A stretch of 49,096 bases of DNA from Pseudomonadota bacterium (GTDB taxonomy: Bacteria > Pseudomonadota > Gammaproteobacteria > Burkholderiales > Burkholderiaceae_C), in contig JAEZKX010000178.1 of assembly GCA_023436025.1 (NCBI GenBank), forward strand, positions 1 through 49,096. Reading direction: 5' to 3'. Position numbers and translations under genes: made by a program. Of this stretch, positions 42,300-49,096 are shown one piece after another (the first letter of the stretch is position 1; every line of letters begins with the position of its first letter). The notes under the pieces were generated by a model. The model was not told where the DNA came from and did no database searches. It saw only the letters and a program-made list of their open reading frames with translations.

Positions 42300-44353
42300 G
42301 CCGGCCGGACGTCGACCAGGCAGTCGTAGAACACCGGCGCGCGGCCGATGTCGGTCAAGCGCTGGCTGGTGAGTTCGTTGACATTGGTGCCGTTGAGCCC
42401 GAGCTTGCGCCACCAGATGCCGAGCCCGTGGACCACGCCGGGCCGCGCGCGTTCGCTCACCTGCGCCCGGCAGACGTACTCGCCGCGGTCGTTGAACACG
42501 CGCACCACCGCGCCGTTGGCGATGCCCCGCGCAGCCGCATCCTCGGCGTGCAGTTCCAGCAGCGGCTCGCCTTCGATGTCGCGCAGGCTGCGAACGTTGA
42601 CGAAGGTGGAATTGAGGAAGTTGCGCGCCGGCGGCGAAATCATGGCCAGGGGATAGCGGGCGGAGCTGCCCGCCAGTTCGTAGTTCGGAAGGTAGTCGGG
42701 CAGGCCATCCTGCCCTTCGCGCGCGAGCCGTGCACTGAAGAACTCGCAGCGGCCGGACGCGGTCGGAAATCCGCCCTCGACGAAGGGCGCATCGGGGATG
42801 GGCAACGGGGCGAAGCCGCGCGCCAGCAATGCGTCGAAGTCGACGCGCTCGCCGAAGGCGGTGCGGCACAGGGTTTCGTCGCTGTCGGCGAAGCACGGCT
42901 CGGTGAAGCCGAAGCGGCGCGCCAGCTGGCGGAAGAATTCGGTGTTGGGCCGCGCCTCGCCCAGCGGCGCGATGGCCGGGCGGTTCAGCAGCACGTCGGT
43001 GTGCCCGTAGGAGGCATGCACGTCCCAGTGCTCCAGCTGCGTGGTGGCCGGCAGCAGGTAGTCGGCGTAGTCGGCGGTGTCGGTGCGGAACTGCTCCAGC
43101 ACCACGGTGAAGAGATCCTCGCGCGCGAAACCGCGCGCCACCTTGCCCGACTCCGGCGCCACGGCCACCGGGTTGCAGTTGTAGACCACCAGCGCCTCGA
43201 TGGCCGGGCCGAACTCCGGCTGCGCGGGCCGCAGCAGGTCGTCGCCGATGGTGATCATGTTGATGGTGCGCGGCATGCGGCCCGCCAGCAGGTCGGGCCG
43301 GTGCAATGCTGCCCGGTCGACCGGGAACTGGCCCGAGCTGGAGAGCAGCAGGCCCCCGGCGCGGTGGCGCCAGGCGCCGATGAGCGCGGGCAGGCAGGCG
43401 ATCGCGCGCACGGCGTTGCCGCCGCCGCGCACCCGCTGCATGCCGTAGTTGAGGCGGATGGCCGCGGGCCGGATGCTGCCGTAGTCATGCGCCAGCGCGC
43501 GGATCTGCGCCGCCGGAACGCCGCAGACCGCAGCGGCACGCTCCGGCGTCCAGCGCAGCGCCCGCTCGCGCAGGCCCTCCCAGCCGCTGGTGTGGCGCGC
43601 CAGGTAGTCGTGGTCGAGCCAGTCGTTGACCACCAGCTCGTGCATCAGCGCCAGCGCCAGGGCGGCGTCGGTGCCGGGCAACAGCTGCACGTGCACGTGG
43701 CACTTCTCGGCGGTCTCGCTGCGGCGCGGATCGATGCAGACCAGCCGCGCGCCCCTGCGCTTGGCCTCCTGGGCCAGGCGCCAGAAATGCAGGTTGCTGG
43801 CGATCGCGTTGCTGCCCCAGATGAGGATGAGCCCGGACTCGGCGAAGAATTCCACCTTCATGCCGACACGGCTGCCATACGTGTGGGCCAGGGCCTCGGC
43901 GCCGGCCGAGGAGCAGATGGTGCGATCGAGCTGCGAGGCACCGAGCTTGTTCCAGAAGCGCGCGGCCATGCCTTCGCCCTGGACCAGGCCCATGGTGCCG
44001 GCATAGCTGTAGGGGACGATGGCTTCGGGGTTGCGCGCGGCGATGGCCTGCAAGCGCAGCGCAATGTCGTCCAGCGCCTCGTCCCAGCCCACCGGCGCGA
44101 ACTGGCCGGCGCCCTTGGGGCCCACGCGCCTGAGCGGCTGCAGCAGCCGCTCGGGGTGGTGGGTGCGTTCGGCGTAATGGGAGACCTTGGTGCAAAGCAC
44201 GCCGGCCGTGGGCGGGTGCAGCGAGTTGCCCTGCACCCGCACGGCCCGTCCGTCCTGCACCGTGGTGACCAGCGCACAGGTATCCGGGCAGTCGTGCGGG
44301 CAAGCTCCGCGAACCTGCTGCGGCGCCTGGGCGGGGGCGGTCAGGACTTCCAT
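42296..44353 (-). CDS. Molybdopterin-dependent oxidoreductase with 4Fe-4S site (BisC/formate-dehydrogenase-like)
   Basis: This is a 685-residue Mo-bisMGD enzyme. The N-terminal iron-sulfur site is C-x3-C-x3-C (C18, C22, C26) with C54 in V-L-C-T-K. The following domains have W-G-S-N-A-I-A-S-N, D-P-R-R-S-E-T-A, P-G-T-D-A-A-L-A-L-A and a C-terminal MopB-type domain with N-x-R-G-E-Y-V. The residue after G-S-N and the ligand loop (T-I-C-S-S-A-G-A) do not fix Ser, Cys or Sec ligation. No Tat signal is seen, so it should be cytoplasmic. The ATG at 44353 is preferred to a TTG three codons upstream. It is first in a three-gene overlapping operon. Confidence 0.88.
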   Translation of the reverse strand: MEVLTAPAQAPQQVRGACPHDCPDTCALVTTVQDGRAVRVQGNSLHPPTAGVLCTKVSHYAERTHHPERLLQPLRRVGPKGAGQFAPVGWDEALDDIALRLQAIAARNPEAIVPYSYAGTMGLVQGEGMAARFWNKLGASQLDRTICSSAGAEALAHTYGSRVGMKVEFFAESGLILIWGSNAIASNLHFWRLAQEAKRRGARLVCIDPRRSETAEKCHVHVQLLPGTDAALALALMHELVVNDWLDHDYLARHTSGWEGLRERALRWTPERAAAVCGVPAAQIRALAHDYGSIRPAAIRLNYGMQRVRGGGNAVRAIACLPALIGAWRHRAGGLLLSSSGQFPVDRAALHRPDLLAGRMPRTINMITIGDDLLRPAQPEFGPAIEALVVYNCNPVAVAPESGKVARGFAREDLFTVVLEQFRTDTADYADYLLPATTQLEHWDVHASYGHTDVLLNRPAIAPLGEARPNTEFFRQLARRFGFTEPCFADSDETLCRTAFGERVDFDALLARGFAPLPIPDAPFVEGGFPTASGRCEFFSARLAREGQDGLPDYLPNYELAGSSARYPLAMISPPARNFLNSTFVNVRSLRDIEGEPLLELHAEDAAARGIANGAVVRVFNDRGEYVCRAQVSERARPGVVHGLGIWWRKLGLNGTNVNELTSQRLTDIGRAPVFYDCLVDVRPA

Positions 44354-44442
44354 GCCTGCCAATGGTAGCTGTTGCGTGGACCGCCGAGGGGAAAGCTCGG
44401 CCAGCTCGGCCAGGTCGGCCGTGCAGGCATTCGAGGAACACA

Positions 44443-44581
44443 GACAGCCGGACGCAAAAGTCGCAAAGATGACGCGAAAGTCGCAAAAGTCAAAAAGTAA
44501 AAGGAGGAAATCCGTGTCTTCCTTCTCCTGTCTTCTTTCGCGACTTTTGCGAATCCGTTGCGACTTTTGCGTCCGGCTGTC
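44443..44581. repeat. Long inverted-repeat element, 24-bp perfect arms
   Basis: Perfect 24-base arms (44443-44466 and 44558-44581; the arm begins GACAGCCGGACGCAAAAGTC) are followed inward by a 17-base pair of arms with two mismatches. An A/G-rich then C/T-rich loop of about 45 bases lies between. Downstream, CCGGCTGT/AGCTGTC units repeat to about 44612. It shares ACAGCCGGACGCA with the element at 39655. It fills most of the 277-base gap between the oxidoreductase and argE-like genes and contains no gene. Confidence 0.85.
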
Positions 44582-44630
44582 CGGCTGTCAAGCTGTCCGG
44601 CTGTCCCGCTGTTTGGCGGCAGGGCGGGGA

Positions 44631-45809
44631 TCAGCCCACGGCCGGTGCCTGCGCCAGGCCGCGCATGAAGGCCTGGCAGCGGGCCAGTTGCTCCAGCGAC
44701 ACGTATTCGTCGGGCTGGTGGGCCTGCACGATGCTGCCGGGCCCGCACACCACGGTGGGGATGCCGGCCCGCTTGAACAGGCCGGCTTCGGTGCCGAACG
44801 CCACCTGCGTGGTGCGCGGCTCACCGGCCAGCCGCAGGGCCAGCCGGGTCACGGCGTCCTGCTCGGAGCCGAGGAAGCTCGGCACCTCGCAGATGGTTTC
44901 GAAGCCGAAGCCGGCATCGGGCGCCACCTCGCGCATCGCCGGCTCCAGGCTGCGGGCATAGGCCACGATCTCCTCCTGCATGGCGAGCGCGTCGGCGGTC
45001 GGCAGGTCGCGGAACTCGTAGCGGAACTCGGCGTCGCGCGGAACCACGTTGTCGGCGATGCCGCCGTGGAACTGGCCGACGCTGGCGGTGGAGAACGGCA
45101 CGTCGAAACCCGGATAGCGCAGCTCCTCCCGCTCGAAGCGCTCGGCCATGTCGCGCACGCGGCCGACCACGCGGGCGGCCATCTCGATGGCATTGACGGA
45201 ACGCGGCGTCAGCGACGAATGCGCCTCCTTGCCGCGCACGCAGCACTTGTAGCGGTACACGCCCTTGTGCGCGATGGCCGGCACCATGCTGGTGGGCTCA
45301 CCGACGATGCAGGCCAACGGCGCGATGCCGGCCTCGCGCAGGTCGGCGATCAGTTCGCGCACGCCGAAGCACCCGACCTCCTCGTCGTAGCTGAAGGCGA
45401 AGTGGATGGCGAAAGGTGCGGGGCTGGCCAGGAAAGCTTCCGCATGCGCGAGCGCGATGCCGATGAAGGCCTTCATGTCGGCCGAGCCGCGGCCGTAGAG
45501 GCGGCCATCCTTCACCACGGCCCCCAGTGGATCCACCGTCCAGGCCTGGCCTTCCCAGGGCACGGTGTCGGTGTGGCCGGAGAGGATCACGCCGGCGGGC
45601 TTGCCCTCGCCCAGCGTGGCGAACAGGTTGGCCTTGGTGCGCTCGGTGTTGTAGCTCAGCCGGCTCTTCACGCCCAGGCGTGCCAGTTCATCGCGGATGA
45701 AGTGGATGAGCGGGAGGTTGGAAGTGGCGCTCTCGGTGTCCAGCCTGACCAGCGCCTGCGCGAGTTCCAGCGCCCGCGGCGCCAGGGAGGTTGCATCCAT
45801 GCGGCCCAT
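44631..45809 (-). CDS. argE: Acetylornithine deacetylase (ArgE) or related M20 deacylase
   Basis: This is a 392-residue M20 metallohydrolase. Zinc-site motifs are S-G-H-T-D-T-V-P (about 75-82), G-R-G-S-A-D-M-K, the E-E-V-G-C-F-G catalytic Glu pair, G-E-P-T and the C-terminal H-Q-P-D-E-Y. The match to ArgE is good over the full length. Many Burkholderiales make ornithine by the ArgJ cycle, so this enzyme may have another N-acyl substrate. Two ATG starts (45809 and 45800) are possible. It is divergent from the M20D amidohydrolase gene, with a 74-base gap. Confidence 0.85.
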   Translation of the reverse strand: MGRMDATSLAPRALELAQALVRLDTESATSNLPLIHFIRDELARLGVKSRLSYNTERTKANLFATLGEGKPAGVILSGHTDTVPWEGQAWTVDPLGAVVKDGRLYGRGSADMKAFIGIALAHAEAFLASPAPFAIHFAFSYDEEVGCFGVRELIADLREAGIAPLACIVGEPTSMVPAIAHKGVYRYKCCVRGKEAHSSLTPRSVNAIEMAARVVGRVRDMAERFEREELRYPGFDVPFSTASVGQFHGGIADNVVPRDAEFRYEFRDLPTADALAMQEEIVAYARSLEPAMREVAPDAGFGFETICEVPSFLGSEQDAVTRLALRLAGEPRTTQVAFGTEAGLFKRAGIPTVVCGPGSIVQAHQPDEYVSLEQLARCQAFMRGLAQAPAVG

Positions 45810-45883
45810 TGTGGCGGATTCCCCGGATAGGCACGCTCCTTGCGGCGGGCTAGACTGGCCCGTTCCAGCATTCCCAACCGATC

Positions 45884-47083
45884 ATGAAGCTCCTGGACTC
45901 CATCGTCACCGAGGCCGCGTCCATCGCCGCCGTCCGGCGCGACATCCACGCCCATCCCGAACTGTGCTTCGAAGAGGTCCGCACCGCCGACCTCGTCGCC
46001 GCCAAGCTGACCGAATGGGGCATCCCCATCCACCGTGGCCTGGGCAAGACCGGCGTGGTCGGCATCGTGAAGAACGGCAACTCGGCGCGCGCCCTGGGCC
46101 TGCGCGCCGACATGGACGCCCTGCCGATGCAGGAGTTCAACACCTTCGCGCACGCCAGCCGCCATGCCGGCAAGATGCACGCCTGCGGCCACGACGGCCA
46201 CACGGCCATGCTGCTGGCCGCGGCCAGGCACCTGGCGACCAACCGCAACTTCGATGGCAGCGTCTACCTGATCTTCCAGCCCGCCGAGGAAGGCGGCGGC
46301 GGCGCGCGCGAGATGATCCGCGACGGCCTGTTCGAGAAATTCCCCATGGAAGCCGTGTTCGGCATGCACAACTGGCCCGGCCCCCAGGTCGGCCGCTTCG
46401 CCGTCAGCCCCGGGCCGGTGATGGCCTCCACCGCGGAGTTCAAGATCGTCATCCGCGGCAAGGGCGCCCACGGCGCCATGCCGCACCTGGGCACCGACCC
46501 GGTGCCGGTGGCCTGCGAGATGGTGCAGGCCTTCCAGACCATCATCAGCCGCAACAAGAAGCCCATCGACGCCGGCGTGATCTCGGTGACCATGATCCAC
46601 GCCGGCGAGGCCACCAACGTCGTACCCGACAGCTGCGAGCTGCAGGGCACCGTGCGCACCTTCTCGGTGGAGGTGCAGGACCTCATCGCCCGCCGCATGC
46701 AGCAGATCGCCGAGCACCTGTGCGCCGCGCACGACTGCCAGTGCGAGTTCGAGTTCACGCGCAACTATCCGCCCACCATCAACTCCGCCGCCGAAGCCGA
46801 ATTCGCACGCAAGGTCATGGCCTCCATCGTCGGGCCCGACCAGGTCGACGTGCAGGAACCCACCATGGGCGCCGAGGACTTCGCCTTCATGCTGATGGAG
46901 AAGCCGGGCGCCTACTGCTTCATTGCCAACGGCGACGGCGGCCACCGCGAGATGGGCCACGGCGCCGGCCCCTGCATGCTGCACAACCCCAGCTACGACT
47001 TCAACGACGACCTCATCCCCCTGGGCGCGACCTACTGGGTGCGCCTGGCCGAGGAATGGCTGGCCCGGGACCGGGCGGCATGA
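45884..47083 (+). CDS. M20D amidohydrolase (hippurate hydrolase/IAA-amino acid hydrolase family)
   Basis: This is a 399-residue metallohydrolase. Motifs: H-A-H-P-E-L-C-F-E-E (23-32), L-R-A-D-M-D-A-L-P, C-G-H-D-G-H-T-A-M-L-L (metal-binding Cys and His), P-A-E-E-G-G-G-G-A and M-G-A-E-D-F-A-F near the C-terminus. The family cleaves N-acyl amino acids such as hippurate. It overlaps the next gene by four bases (ATGA), so the two form an operon. Confidence 0.93.
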   Translation: MKLLDSIVTEAASIAAVRRDIHAHPELCFEEVRTADLVAAKLTEWGIPIHRGLGKTGVVGIVKNGNSARALGLRADMDALPMQEFNTFAHASRHAGKMHACGHDGHTAMLLAAARHLATNRNFDGSVYLIFQPAEEGGGGAREMIRDGLFEKFPMEAVFGMHNWPGPQVGRFAVSPGPVMASTAEFKIVIRGKGAHGAMPHLGTDPVPVACEMVQAFQTIISRNKKPIDAGVISVTMIHAGEATNVVPDSCELQGTVRTFSVEVQDLIARRMQQIAEHLCAAHDCQCEFEFTRNYPPTINSAAEAEFARKVMASIVGPDQVDVQEPTMGAEDFAFMLMEKPGAYCFIANGDGGHREMGHGAGPCMLHNPSYDFNDDLIPLGATYWVRLAEEWLARDRAA

Positions 47084-48177
47084 GCGACGTGCACGGCGCG
47101 TTCTCCGCCAGCTACGCGCAAGCGCGCGAGAAGTTCCTCGCGGCCGCGGCCGCCGCCGGCCTGGCGGTGGAGGCGAAGACGCATCCCCTGCGCGGCCTCG
47201 ACGGCGAGGAACTGGCGATGGACGTCGCCCGCGACGGACCGCCGGATGCGTCGAAGCTGCTGGTGCTCAGCAGCGCCTGCCACGGCGCCGAAGGCTTCTG
47301 CGGCAGCGGCGTCCAGGTGGCGGCGCTGCGCGACGCGGCCTTCCGCGCGCGCGCCCACCGGCAAGGCGTTGCCCTGCTCTACATCCACGGGCTCAACCCC
47401 TACGGCTTCTCGCACATCCGGCGCACCACGCACGAGAACATCGACCTCAACCGCAACTTCCACGACTTCACGCGGCCGCTGCCGGTGAACGCCGCCTACC
47501 GCGAACTGCACCACCTCATCGTTCCGCGCGACTGGCCGCCGGAAGCGGAGAACGTCGAGGCCGTGCAGGCCTGGATTGCGCACCACGGCGAACGCGCCTT
47601 GCAGGTCGCCACGACCGGTGGCCAGCACGAGTTTGAAGACGGCCTGTTCTTCGGCGGCACCGGCCCGAGCTGGAGCAACCTGGCGGTGCGCGAGGTGCTG
47701 CGCGCGCACGGTCGCCGGGCCGGCCGCATCGCCTGGATCGACGTGCACACCGGACTGGGCCCCTCGGGCGTGGGCGAGCGCATCTACGCCGGGCGCGACG
47801 ACGCGGGGACGGTCGCCCGGGCGCGCCGCTGGTGGGACGGCGGCGGCCGCACGCCGGTCACCTCGATCTACGACGGGTCGTCGAGTTCGGCCTTCCTCAC
47901 CGGCATGCTGTTCAACGCGGCGTACGACGAGTGCCCGCAGGCCGAGTACACCGGCATCGCGCTGGAATACGGCACGGTGCCGGTGCTCGAAGCCATGCAG
48001 GCCCTGCGGGCCGAACAGTGGCTGCACCGGCATCCCGATGCGCCGGCGCAGCAGGCCCAAACCATCCGGCGACTGGTGCGCGCCGCTTTCTACACCGACA
48101 CCGACGCCTGGCGCGAACAGGTCGTCGCCCAGGCGATGGAGGCTTTGGACCAGGCGGTGGCAGGGCTGTCCGCCTGA
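47080..48177 (+). CDS. M14-like zinc carboxypeptidase family protein (DUF2817)
   Basis: This is a 365-residue protein with M14-type zinc-ligand segments: H68 and E71 in C-H-G-A-E-G, N-I-D-L-N-R-N-F-H-D-F, and the later His in I-D-V-H-T-G-L-G-P. A-L-E-Y-G-T carries the probable catalytic Glu. There is no signal peptide. It starts within the stop of the amidohydrolase gene, so the pair may process the same kind of acyl-amino acid or peptide substrate. Members of DUF2817 have little experimental work. Confidence 0.87.
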   Translation: MSDVHGAFSASYAQAREKFLAAAAAAGLAVEAKTHPLRGLDGEELAMDVARDGPPDASKLLVLSSACHGAEGFCGSGVQVAALRDAAFRARAHRQGVALLYIHGLNPYGFSHIRRTTHENIDLNRNFHDFTRPLPVNAAYRELHHLIVPRDWPPEAENVEAVQAWIAHHGERALQVATTGGQHEFEDGLFFGGTGPSWSNLAVREVLRAHGRRAGRIAWIDVHTGLGPSGVGERIYAGRDDAGTVARARRWWDGGGRTPVTSIYDGSSSSAFLTGMLFNAAYDECPQAEYTGIALEYGTVPVLEAMQALRAEQWLHRHPDAPAQQAQTIRRLVRAAFYTDTDAWREQVVAQAMEALDQAVAGLSA

Positions 48178-48189
48178 GCCCGGCGGCGC

Positions 48190-48208
48190 GGGCGGCAAGC
48201 TGCCGCCC
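48190..48208. terminator. Bidirectional hairpin between DUF2817 and coaX genes
   Basis: GGGCGGCA-AGC-TGCCGCCC is a perfect eight-base stem with a three-base loop in the 40-base gap between convergent genes. No T tract; position and stem strength support a terminator. Confidence 0.5.
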
Positions 48209-48217
48209 GGGCGGCGC

Positions 48218-48994
48218 TCACCCCTGCGCCGTGCGTGCCTGCGCGATCACCAGCAGCCCGTCGAAAATCAGGCTGTCCACCAGCTCGAAGGGCGTGACCA
48301 TGCTGGGATGCATCTTCCAGCCCGCGCCACCCGTCATGTAGCACGCCGGCGCGACGCCGCCGCTGTATCCGCGCACGTGCTGAACCATGCGTTCGATGGC
48401 GCCGGCGATGGCATAGGTGCCGCCGCTGGTGAGCGCATCGCTGGTGTTGGTGGGAAAGGCCTTCACCTCGCCGGTGGGCACGTGCAGGCCGGCCGTGCCG
48501 CTTTCGAGGGCTCGCAGCATGATGCCGTGCCCGGGCAGGATCAGGCCGCCGAGGAAGCGCCCCGCCGCGTCGACTGCCTCCACCGTCACCGCGGTGCCCA
48601 CCATCACCACCACCATGGGGCGGGGCGCGCCGCTTTGCAGCATGCGGTGGCGCGCACCGATCATCGCCACCCAGCGGTCGGCGCCGAGGCGCGTGGGATG
48701 GTCGTAGCCGTTGGTCATGCCGGCTTCGGCGGCGCTCGCGACCACCCAGCTGGCCGGCACGTCCCAGAGCTCCTCCATCTGCTCCTCGACACGGCGTTTC
48801 ACCGCGTCGGCCGCCACGCAGCAGCCCAGCATGCGCGCCGGCGCCGCGAGCGTGCTCCAGGGGCCGTCGGCCAGCTTGTCGATGTTCTCGAGGAATTCGG
48901 CGCCGCCCGCCAGGACGGGTTCGCCAGGTGCGGCGCGCTCGTACAGCGCCCATTTCAGGCGCGTGTTGCCGATGTCGATGGCCAGGAAGGTCAT
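48218..48994 (-). CDS. coaX: Type III pantothenate kinase
   Basis: This is a 258-residue ASKHA-fold kinase for the first step of coenzyme A synthesis. Motifs: D-I-G-N-T-R-L-K-W (7-15, phosphate loop), L-G-A-D-R-W-V-A-M and G-G-L-I-L-P-G-H-G-I-M. The adenosine/second-metal segment reads G-T-A-V-T-V-E-A, where many CoaX proteins have G-T-A-x-T-x-D; Glu replaces Asp. The acidic function is kept. A gene of which only the C-terminus is in the window ends 17 bases upstream. Confidence 0.93.
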   Translation of the reverse strand: MTFLAIDIGNTRLKWALYERAAPGEPVLAGGAEFLENIDKLADGPWSTLAAPARMLGCCVAADAVKRRVEEQMEELWDVPASWVVASAAEAGMTNGYDHPTRLGADRWVAMIGARHRMLQSGAPRPMVVVMVGTAVTVEAVDAAGRFLGGLILPGHGIMLRALESGTAGLHVPTGEVKAFPTNTSDALTSGGTYAIAGAIERMVQHVRGYSGGVAPACYMTGGAGWKMHPSMVTPFELVDSLIFDGLLVIAQARTAQG

Positions 48995-49011
48995 GCGGGA
49001 CGCGGGGCGGC

Positions 49012-49096
49012 TCAGGCCGCGGCTTGCAGCGGATCGCGCAGGCCGGCGATCTCGTCGGCCAGCGCGCGGTCCTGCAGTTGCACCTGCAGGCAGTCC
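49012..49096 (-). CDS. C-terminal end of an unidentified protein
   Basis: Only the last 27 codons are visible, ending D-P-L-Q-A-A-A before TGA. In many Burkholderiales a biotin-protein ligase gene (birA) precedes coaX, but this short acidic/Leu-rich tail does not identify it. The reading frame is open to the window edge and stops 17 bases before coaX. Confidence 0.5.
   Translation of the reverse strand, partial: DCLQVQLQDRALADEIAGLRDPLQAAA

Overview
The window is very GC-rich, densely coding DNA with the gene content of a betaproteobacterium, most likely Burkholderiales and probably a Comamonadaceae member (Ramlibacter/Variovorax/Acidovorax type). The reasons are a TRAP sugar-acid cluster, polyhydroxyalkanoate (PHA) granule proteins, a bacterial acyl-CoA-binding protein, SlmA, and short A-rich intergenic repeat elements. 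This placement is inference from gene families. No tRNA, rRNA, CRISPR array, prophage or insertion sequence was seen.

Layout. (1) 1-6645: an RND multidrug efflux operon on the minus strand, lipase-like gene llpE, adaptor, pump and outer-membrane lipoprotein (cut by the window start), with a divergent LysR regulator. This is the ceoR / llpE-ceoA-ceoB-opcM arrangement known from Burkholderia. The LlpE-like protein lacks the catalytic Ser and His of its family. (2) 6694-15624: a sugar-acid catabolic island. It holds an FAH-family hydrolase and two SDR dehydrogenases (minus), then a divergent GntR regulator, a complete DctP-Q-M TRAP transporter, a UxaA-family dehydratase and an Ldh-family oxidoreductase (plus). 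It reads as import, dehydration, oxidation and cleavage of a deoxy-sugar acid or aldonate (L-fuconate type). (3) 15680-20720: housekeeping genes: a secreted small protein, pdeM, slmA, a TctDE-like two-component system and argB. (4) 20776-37149: a surface-polysaccharide locus. A WecA/MraY-type initiating transferase and a GT2 enzyme flank a 14-kb minus-strand operon of rmlB-D-A-C, an ABC-2 exporter (Wzm/Wzt with a C-terminal carbohydrate-binding-like domain), a GT2-GT4 fusion, a sugar epimerase and a 1,746-residue multidomain protein. (5) 37390-41200: a phasin, a TetR regulator, a TPR protein, a hemerythrin, an acyl-CoA-binding protein and a PHA-system protein. (6) 41193-49096: a lipoprotein metallopeptidase, a molybdopterin oxidoreductase, three metallohydrolases of the M20/M14 type, coaX, and the C-terminal end of one more gene.

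The most unusual object is the 1,746-residue protein. It runs methyltransferase, long coiled coil with six perfect heptads, three tandem FD-x(2)-(F/W)Y / HY-x(3)-G repeats, a degenerate WbsX-like module, GT2, then GT4. Together with a Wzt that carries a C-terminal recognition-type domain, it suggests polymerisation, length measurement and methyl capping of an exported polysaccharide in one chain. This is functionally similar to the WbdD/WbdA or WbbB systems of enteric bacteria but built from different parts.
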